In this document: piece by piece, positions 56,000 to 64,000 of the stretch
How the letters are laid out: every line of letters begins with the position of its first letter
Position numbering within the stretch: the stretch's first letter is position 1
DNA from: Tricholoma matsutake
Taxonomy: Eukaryota > Basidiomycota > Agaricomycetes > Agaricales > Tricholomataceae
Length of the DNA: 64,000 nucleotides
Assembly: GCA_026075535.2 (NCBI GenBank)
Contig: AP026546.1
Span: 2,480,001 to 2,544,000 of the forward strand
Direction: 5' to 3'
Made by a program: the position numbers and the translations under genes
The notes under the pieces: model-generated
Database searches by the model: none
Told to the model about the DNA's origin: nothing
Seen by the model: only the letters and a program-made list of their open reading frames with translations

Positions 56000-57329
56000 A
56001 TGTCTCTCCTCACTGAACTCAATACTGACATCTTCAACTATGCCAGATCGATGCCCGAGTGCAATGCCGCTGAAGATTTGGACTTCGAAGTGTGGGGGAA
56101 GGGTTTTTGCGACAGAATGGTATGTTCCTGCATTTGTTTTGTTGTATGGGTGGCTAAAACATTTGGTCTTAGGCTGAATATGATGAGCTCACCAACGATC
56201 TGGGTGAAGAGCGTGATCCGGCCATCCAAAAGGTCATTGATGAAGTTTTCAAGCTGTATCAACCATTGGCCCAGCGCAAATGGCTTTCATGGGGTGCCAA
56301 GCTATTACTTTTGGAGTTGCATGAAGAGGTGGAATGCAAAGATCGAGAAGCTGCTGAGGCAAAAGCACGGGCAGAGGCCGAGGAAGAGGCGAGGCACATT
56401 TGGGAGGAGGAGGAACTAGCTCGAGAGGCAGCAGCTGCTGCTAAGAAGGTGAAACTGGATGATCAGAGGGCCACTCTTGTCAAGGCTCGCAAAATGGCAC
56501 TGGGTGAATTTCACGCCAAGACCCTTTCGAAGGCCGAGTTGTTGCGACGAAATGAGCAACTAGCGGCCGAAGCTAAATTGATCGAGGTGGCCAAGGCAGG
56601 GGTTGAGGACAAGGAGGAGGAGGAGCTACCCGTGGTGCAGGTGACAAAACAAAAGGTAGTGGAGATCGAGGGAGGCGAAGATGGGGAGGACAAAGTCGAG
56701 GACTCCATGGAGTCAAAGTGAGCAAAGTTCACAACGAGCAGACTGCTCGATTTCAAGGGTCCTGTGAGTTTTTGTTTTGGCTTCAAAGGTGTTTCGGAGT
56801 GCTAATCGTGTCATGGTGCGATCGATGTGCTGGGATGAGATCCCAGCCATGCTGTGTGGTCAAAGAAGGGGCCCCAAAGTGCGTCAAGTGCACTGATGTG
56901 CTGCAGGGCTGTTATTGGTAGGGGGTGTCGAGGAAAGGCCTTTGAAAAGGCGAGGGGAGGAAATTCGGGGCTGCGAAAGACATTTCGCAGTTGAAGCCAG
57001 GTGTGTTTCTTGTTCGGACTTGTTGCGAACTTTTCTAACTTTCTGATCTGATTATTTTAGCTCTTTGCATTCAAGTTGTCAGGCCGGTCTAGCCAGAGGA
57101 GATGGTTGTGGGACCGTAGAAACCATCTACACCAAAATTGATGCACAAAAAGTGGTTGAAAGGGAAAGGCAAAGCAAAGGAGGTATCATCAAATGATGAT
57201 ATTGAGGTCGTTAGCCACAAATGGGTCATTCGATGGAAGATGCTTGCAGCCAAATTGGTACAGAAGAAGGTGGAGATGGAAGTTCTGGGTAGGGAGATAG
57301 AACTTTTAGAAGTTATGATAGAGGAGTAA
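56000..57329 (+). pseudogene. Antisense accessory gene of T3 (least damaged copy): coiled-coil, zinc-cluster-like protein
   Basis: Exons: 56000-56119 (MSLLTELNTDIFNYARSMPE, EDLDFEVWGKGFCDRM), 56173-56763 (AEYDELTNDLGEERD, PLAQRKWLSWGAKLLLLEL, a long Glu/Ala/Lys coiled coil, ELPVVQVTKQKVVEIEGGED, SRLLDFKGP), 56817-57000 (CDRCAGMRSQPCC, KCVKCTDVLQGCYW) and 57061-57329 (KKWLKGKGKAKEV, then VQKKVEMEVLGREIELLEV, TAA). The six cluster cysteines keep the C-x2-C-x8-C-x8-C-x2-C-x6-C spacing of T1. Damage is slight: TGA near the end of exon 2, TAG after CYW, and the exon 3 acceptor reads ATGG where T2 has ATAG. Exon phases agree among the copies. It starts about 150 bp from the 3' LTR, so antisense transcription from that side would drive it; that is inference. 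Confidence 0.8.
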
Positions 57330-57593
57330 AAAAAGGACTTCATTGTATTTTTGTATTTTTGTATTTTTTTTTTTCAATTTAAATCCTGTGAGTCTTGAAA
57401 AAGTAGCAAATAAAAGTAGAAGAAAAATAAAGAAGAATAAAGAGAATAAGGGAAAGGCTCAGTAGATCATCATGGCCGAAAAACCCTTTTGGAGTTTGCA
57501 TGACCATGCTATAATGCGATATCACAACTTGTGTTGTACACTAAAAGAAATCAAGGTCATAGGTAAGTGATCGTGAACAAAGAAAGAAGATAA

Positions 57594-60500
57594 TTATTCA
57601 TCTTCGAAGTCCAGAAGGTCTTTGGGAATATCTTTGTCAACGTTCAAAGTGTTTCAAAGTTTTTCGAGACGTTCGGAGTTGATATCGAGGAAGTTCGGCA
57701 GCAGGGGAATTGATTTTCGTGCAAAATAGGGAAGGAGTCGGAAGGCTGTGACTGGTCGATGAAATACTGATCCATCAAGTTTGCAGATGATGTAGGCTCC
57801 TCCATAGTTGCGATCGATGATGATGAGGGGACCTTAATATCAAGATCGCATCTTGCGATTGAGAGATTTCTTGATTTGCATGTTGCGAAGTAGGACCAGG
57901 TTGCCTTTTTTGAAGTCATAGTCATGCATTGTTTGTTTATGAACAAGTTTGAAACGTTTCGCAGCTTCGAGTCAAGCAGTATAGACTTTTGAATATAGAA
58001 TTTCGATGTCGGATGATCATTTCTGTAGTGCTATTGCTCTTCGAGTGATGAGATCAGTTGTCGATAAGATAGAATTGGGAGGGGGTTGCAAGTATGTTAC
58101 TTTGGAGATGTCAAGCAGGATTAGGGGATGTGATCCTGTAATTGGGAAGTAAAGAGAGCAACCCATGCATCTACAAACCATAACTCGTTCTGCCCAAAAC
58201 ACTGAGTGTGCTCCAGCTGACCATTTGCTCTGATCTCCATCGACTGCTTTGAATATCGATTGTCGAATATCGAAGTGAGCTCATTCGATGATTCCGTTTG
58301 CATGAGAATTGTAGCCGCTAATTTGAATGTGGTTAATGTGATATCATTTTGAAAGGTATTCCAATGCTGTGATGAAAGCTGATCCGTTATCGCTCACGAT
58401 TTCGTATAGCAAACCCCATCTACAAATGATATCTTCGAAGATCCAGTCCCCGAGGGTCATGGCATTTTCTCGTCGAAGGTTTCACCACTCAGGATAAGTC
58501 ATTAATGAACATTGACCTTGTACAATATACTTGAATCTGCTCGAGGGAGGCATTTGCATGGTATCGATGTAGACTTTGCCAAATAGTAGATGGGATAAGG
58601 AGATTTTGAGTTTGTCGTACTTGGCACAGGTGGCAAGTGCGAATATACCATGCGATGTCTGCTTTCATGTTAGGCCACCAGAATCATAGGGAAATAATGG
58701 CTTTCATCGTGAAGACCATTTTGTGTCCGATATCATCATGAGCTGCACAAATAACTTTGAGATGATGCTCGGGAATTGCAACGATTTTGTGAGTTCCATG
58801 AGAGTCCTTCCTCCAAAGTTTGCCGCAATCTAAGAAGAATTTGGTGCAATATTGAACAAAGGTAGCGTATTCAGAATCTGATAAATCTGGAGGTCGTACC
58901 AAATCCCCTAACCATTTTTGAACACGAATTAGTCTTTCGTCTTCCTTTTTCGCATTGTTTGTTTGTGGGACATCGTCATAGGTCAGATCCTCCCCCTTAC
59001 TGAGATCTGAGGAGAGGGAGAGTGTCTAAACTTGATAGGAAGTGAAGGGTCGAGTCGTAATGGGATTGATTTGGTGTACAAAACCGTGAAGACGGTCGAT
59101 CCAGTCTCCGAAATTGTTTTTGTTATCGAACTGGTCATCTTCATCTTGTGGAGGACATCTCGAAAGTCTGTCTGGACCATGATGTGTACCTGTGACATGA
59201 ACTAACGTGAAGTGAAAAGTGAGGATCAAGATGATCCATCGATTGATGCTAGCGCTAGGTGCGATATCAGGGTTCAAGAGCATGCCTTTGATATACCTTG
59301 CATCGACTTCGACAATGAGGTTTCGGACCCCTATTAGGTACAATCAAAGTGCTCTGAGAGTGCAATATAGACCGTAGAGTTCGAGTTTTGCTTGCAAAAA
59401 CCAGGATTTGCAGTTGTTAAGCATGATTGAGCCGAATTGACTGTAATATTGTTTTTGAGGGTTGGCGGGATCGCATTGCGCAAGAAAGAAACCAATAGCG
59501 ATGTACGAAGTATCAACTGATAGGATAACTGGGGCATTGGATGAGTAGTTGATAGCGCAAATTGCTGGGGAATTGATCAGTGCTTGCTTCAGGTCTTCCT
59601 GTGCTATGATTTGTTTCAGTCCGAAATCAAAAGGGACATCTTTTTGTGTAAGGTGTATTAGAGCTGTAGCACGTTGAGCAAAGTTTCAAATAAAGATACG
59701 ACAAACTCCAATAGTTCCTAGAAATGCCTTGACTTTGGTAAGGCTTCGACAAGGTCCCCATTTGCTAACTGCTGCGATGTGAGTGGGATCGGCCATATGA
59801 CCGTCGATATTGCATTGATGACCTAGAACGATTATTTTGGGGATGCAAAGGTAAAGTTTCAGACCAGAAAATGTTCCTCCGCAATACTTCATGTGTTGGA
59901 CTATATGATTTAGATTCCTGAAATGTTCCCAAACGAAGCGTCGAATGCCTGGATTATTGGTGATCATTTTGTAAGATCCTCTGATAGTTCGATATTCTGA
60001 TTTTGGACCCTTAACTGGTGTGTCGTCGATGTAAGGGATGGTGATATGAGGGATTTCAGGTTGTAGGATGAATGTTACATTGTCGTGTAAGATTGGAACC
60101 GAGTTCATCCAACCCATCGGTAGGGTGACAATTCGAAGTGCTCCGAAAGGTGTCTGAAACATTGTTAGATCTCGAGATGATTCTGCGACTTTCCTTTTGT
60201 CGAATGCGACATATAGGTCCAACATTCCACTGCAAGTGCATCCGCCAAATTGTTCAGCTAGATGCTCGGGGATTGGGATGATGCCAGAGTGCTGAATCAT
60301 TACTTGATTAAGAGGCTTGAGACTGTGGACGATTCAAAGTGATTTCGCATCTTTCTTCACAATGCAAAACCATTGCAATCAATGCAACAAGTTTGATGAC
60401 TTGTATACTCCTGCTTCTATCTTCTTTTTCAGCATTTCGCAGATCTGTTTGTACAGACCAGGAAGTATAGGGATATTATGTTCGACCCATGGAGTGTGAG

Positions 60501-61120
60501 GAATAACAGGGAATTCGATAGGAGGAAAGAAGTTGGGGCAAAAGCTTCCTTGTTCTTGTTTGGTCCATGTGAAACCTGTTTTGTGATTTTGGATAAAGTC
60601 GTGCATAAGCTTTTGTTCTTCTGGCCATAGCCAGGATGGTTTTTGTCGATAATAGCTTTGTGTTCGAGTGTATACTGGGGAGAAGGGATGAACGATGGGG
60701 GTTGAGGATTGAGTTTCGGCATTTTCTCATCACCAGTGATTGTTTGAATAATGCGAAATCAATTGGGTAGTTCAGTAATAACTGGTCAAACCTTCTGTAC
60801 GACTGGTTTGTATTTCTTCTTCGAGGCTACAAAGATTGGGTATATAGAGCTGGTTGACGAGATGTGGAGAGAGGAAATGATAGCAGAGTCATGCATATAG
60901 GTAGCCATCAAGGCCGATAAGAAAGTTGCATACTGGTGGCTAGCCATTAAATATAAGTTTGCAAGAATTGAGGAAAAGGAAAGGGTGTTCAAAGAGTTCA
61001 AGGAGTCAATATTGGGAATAATCGCAGTGTACTCGATAGTTATAGAGGAATTAGAATGGTTGAAAGAAATAATGAGGGCGCACTGGTTATTCTCCAAGAT
61101 TTTATCCTCTAGTTGCGAAA
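57594..61120 (-). pseudogene. T3 pol: reverse transcriptase, RNase H, integrase
   Basis: RT: KKKYKPVVQKV, MLDLYVAFDKRKV, FQTPFGALRIVTLPMGW and an intact YIDDTPVKG (about 60010-60035). RNase H and tether: VTGTHHGPDRLSRCPP (about 59165-59200), where T1 has a stop. Integrase: HDDIGHKM and a CHLCQ-like pair (58620-58740), the DNGSAF-type region near 58400, and LILLDISKVTYLQPPPN (about 58090-58130). The C-terminal block ends DLLDFEDE with TAA at 57594-57596. Several TGA stops and some frame changes (58000-58330, 60630) make it inactive, but the catalytic residues I can see are kept. Confidence 0.85.
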
Positions 61121-61225
61121 ATCCTCGTGAACTACTCTTCTTTGATGATTAGATCGGGGGATAGTTGGAATAGTGCAGGATCATGTCAAGTTCGGATTGA
61201 AAATAGTTATCATTTGTGCTTCGTT

Positions 61226-63410
61226 TCAATAATTCTTTACCGTACTCTCTGTGAGAATGTCGAATGGTCGTCTGAGCAGAATGTCATAGGCTGGATCATG
61301 GATAATGTGTATTTGCATGTAGAGGGTGATGCTACTGACTTTCCAAGGTACATTCCTTGCTAAACCTAGACTCTGGTCAATACCACTGTTAGCCAATTGT
61401 AGAGGGATGTGTATCAAAAGATCGTATGCGAGACCGAGTTCGTGACAGACTTCTTCCAACATTGCGATGATCGATGAACCTGGATCAACTATGCTTTCGA
61501 CTGGATTTCTGCTGTTGACGTTCATAATGACCGATCTAATAGAGTGTGATTCCTTGGCTGTGATAAAAGTTTCGGGTATTTCTCCAGGGTGAAGACTGCT
61601 AATATATGTTTCATAAGGATTGTCAATTATGAAAATGTCACCGTTAAGGAGATTTGTAGCATTATTTCCTTCAGGCTGCTGGATACGATGTGCAGTGACC
61701 TGTTCCTTCCATTTCGTATGAACTTTGGGCGATAGCGAAAGTAATTCTTTGGGGGTTAGAGTGATAATTGGTGTTTTCATCAATTGAGTGAAGACATCTT
61801 CAGTGATTTTGTCCTTTTGAATGGGGGCTTGGGTATGGTATGATGGGCCATCTTTTGCTTTTCCTGTCGATGCGAAGTTGCATTCATGGGGAGGTAGGTA
61901 CGAATTTTCTTTAGCACGGTTGTAGGGATGTATTACCAGTTGCGATGGTTTCTCGGAGGTTGAAGATGGTGCCAAATTTGAATTAGGTAGGTTGGCTGCT
62001 GTGGACAATATCAATGGTGCTGGTGGTTGTGGGACGAATCGTTTGACCAGCACAGGGATTGAGGGCCATGAGGTAGGAACTGTTGGCACATTCGAATCAG
62101 TTCGCACAAAAGGTCTACCACTTCGCAAAGCATATATCTCTTGTTCGAGTTGTGTGATATGATCTTTGGCTGTTGTGGATAAGTCAGTAATTTGGTAGAC
62201 ACCTCTGGATGGCATTGAAGAAACTGTCAAAGGTGCGAATATTATACATTAGCGAAGGGGTAACGTTAGATGGAGGGTTTCGTCCAGTCCATTCGTCAAT
62301 CCTGTCCTTGATAAAACGACCGGGGATGCTTCAAGGAGCGAATGGACCATTTGGGAGAATAATTTTGCCTTCAGTGTTCTTCTTACACTTTCCTTCATTG
62401 ATATATGACTGGCAAACCAAGCAATCACTAATGAAATGTCCTGTAAGCCCACAAAAGATGCAAACTAAAGTTTAGAGCTGGTCCAAACAAAATCCACTGT
62501 TAGGTCGAGTAGTGTTCGTGGTCTTTGAACCTGCTAAAGCAGTTACGAGAGTGGCTGTGAATTTCTCGAGGATTGCCATAAGATCTTCCAATTTAATTTG
62601 AGGTGAAGATGTCGAGGTTGTTGGAATTGCCGAAGGTGCTGAAGAATGCGAACTGAGTAGCGATGTCAAATCCGAGCCGATAGATCCTGCTAAAACGAAT
62701 TTTGCCACTGTGTGAATATTGTCGAGTGGGTAGGGGTCGTCAGGGTAGTGATCGGGGAATTTTAGTTCGAGTCGTTGAGCAATTCTAGCCCATAAACCTG
62801 GTTGGAAACCCCAGACAAAGGCTCTGCTTTGTTCAGCATCGGGTATCCTGCCTTTAGTAGATAGAAACTTTGTAATGTTATAGAATGACCAAAAGTATAA
62901 TCCCAAATTGCTCGCATTGTAAATACCTATGTGAAGTTGTTTCCCGACGAGTTTGTCCATGTCCGAAATTCACCATTTCCAATTGTCTTCGGAACCAGGC
63001 TACAGTTGGTGAATAGCGATGCAAAAGTTCTGGAATGAAATGCCAGCATCATATTCTGGAATCAATTCCCAGAGCTCGGAAGTGTCGATATCGAGGTAGC
63101 GACAAGCATGGTTCTTCATATCTTCTGAGTTTGTGGCATTGCATGCTGAGAAAAGCAATTTGAGCTTGTTAAAATATCGGTGAAGTTCTCGCGGCTGGGT
63201 AGGGTCGAATTTCGGAGCCATGGAATGACCACGAGCTGGCATCGTTGCTTGTGTAGTCATGAATGTGATGTTTCTAGGGGTAGGGGTTAAAACTTGTGTG
63301 AATGATGGTAGAGGAGTTGAAGTTGTTGGAAGGATGAATGAAGATGTAGATGATGAAGACGAAGAAGTAGAGGATGATGTTGAGGGTGATGAGATTGGTG
63401 AAGGGAATAG
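61226..63410 (-). pseudogene. T3 gag-protease
   Basis: Ser-rich N-terminus, then MTTQATMPARGHSMAPKF at 63260, TQPRELHRYFNKLKLLFSA, ACRYLDIDTSELWELIPE, AEQSRAFVWGFQPGLWARI and AQRLELKFPDHYP. The CCHC knuckle CIFCGLTGHFISDC lies near 62410-62460. The protease domain 61226-62230 is open for 334 codons with VDPGSSIIAMLEEVCHELGL (about 61440-61500). Frame changes near 62220-62250 and 62960-63000 and TGA at 61226 break it. It gives the reference state (Arg codons, DPGS) for judging T1 and T2. Confidence 0.87.
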
Positions 63411-63592
63411 TCAACAATGAGTCAATTCTGCTTCGGAAACTGGGATTAGAATATCTCCCAATTGTTTGAGAGATTCAAAGGCGTGGCGAGTGTCGATTTG
63501 TAGGTTTCTAGCTTGTGTTGACCTAAGCCGGGAGATTCGAGATGGATTAGGCGATGAAATGATTTAGAAATCCCTCGCGGTGGGCTCCAAAA

Positions 63593-64000
63593 TGATGATT
63601 CTTGACCAGGAAACCCAAACAAAACCCACAATAAGGGCTCGAATGGTATAACACTAGTTAGAGGAAGGTTGCAAGGTGGTACTAAATATCACCGCTGTTA
63701 CCCAAGGCTAGGAAAATGACTCTAGAGGGTGTCTGATGAAGTTCGAAGAGGTTCAAGAGTATTCGAAGCACTGTGAAGGTGTTCAAGAGAAGTTCAATGA
63801 AGTTCAAAGAAGTTCAGGAGACTTGTAGAGGACGAGGACAATTTCAACAAAGGCTGAGGATAGACTATAAGAATGTAGGAAGGTGTTGAGAGGGGATAGG
63901 TGATATGCAATAGTTTTGAGAAGCTAGTATGAGATGTTCAAGGAAGTTCGGCATAAAACACTGAACTTCGAGACTAAGTCGAGATGCTTGGACTCAAGAG
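63593..64000 (-). repeat. 5' LTR of T3, incomplete
   Basis: Starts TGATGATTCTTGACCAGG beside the PBS and runs to the window edge; matches 54866-55270. Confidence 0.88.

Larger units (their letters stand above)
54866..64000 (-). mobile_element. Ty3/gypsy element T3, 5' LTR cut by window edge
   Basis: Minus-strand copy: 5' LTR from 63593 rightwards, PBS at 63572-63589, gag-protease 61226-63410, pol 57594-61120, antisense accessory gene 56000-57329, 3' LTR 54866-55851. No nested insertions, so it is the best reference for the family's layout. The left LTR end is blurred (within about 15 bp of 54866) and the right target flank is outside the window. Confidence 0.9.

Overview
The window reads as a repeat-saturated stretch of a filamentous basidiomycete genome, most likely an Agaricomycete. 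The evidence is short phase-conserved spliceosomal introns, chromodomain Ty3/gypsy and Tad-like LINE elements, a Helitron-type Rep/helicase relic, and a pair of multi-exon host genes with a WW-like motif. The lineage is a judgement from family resemblance; no ribosomal or marker gene is present. Only about 5.5 kb (27.3-32.8 kb) looks like functional host sequence. The rest is mobile DNA, mostly nested and mutated.

Layout. 1-12.2 kb: LTR fragments, a chromodomain integrase relic, a protease fragment, a 2-kb non-autonomous hAT-like element, a small LTR element with one gag-like gene, and a degraded Helitron gene cut by further hAT-like elements. 12.2-27.0 kb: an inverted Ty3/gypsy element (copy T2) that has itself received two hAT-like elements, a solo LTR and an AGGGTA-rich insert. 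27.3-32.8 kb: two divergently transcribed paralogous host genes. 32.8-49.4 kb: a minus-strand LINE whose ORF1 is split by a long-TIR MITE, which in turn holds a full-length 10.3-kb Ty3 element (T1); its ORF2 carries a solo LTR. 50.6-54.9 kb: a hypothetical gene with an Asn-Asp-Gly minisatellite, cut by a third 2-kb hAT-like element. 54.9 kb to the end: a third Ty3 copy (T3), inverted and cut by the window edge.

The Ty3 family has LTRs of roughly 0.9-1.3 kb with ends TGATAGGTC...CATCATCA, Gag with a CCHC knuckle, a DPGS protease, RT, RNase H and integrase. Between integrase and the 3' LTR it carries an accessory gene on the opposite strand. That gene has four exons (N-terminal helical region, charged coiled coil, a fungal zinc-cluster-like C6 motif and a Lys-rich tail). 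It is recognisable in all three copies and is the best candidate here for an undescribed system: a retrotransposon with a spliced antisense DNA-binding-type protein.

Two other signals run through the window. First, inactivation is dominated by CpG to TpG/CpA change: in T1, 15 of 16 internal stop codons across gag-protease and pol are TGA, several where a sister copy has Arg, and three LTR target duplications differ by one such transition. Second, the non-autonomous hAT-like elements of two TIR families share a repeated module: a GGCCCAAA/TTTGGGCC hairpin directly before an intron-like GT...AG segment, plus a second palindrome around TGAGCA/TGCTCA.
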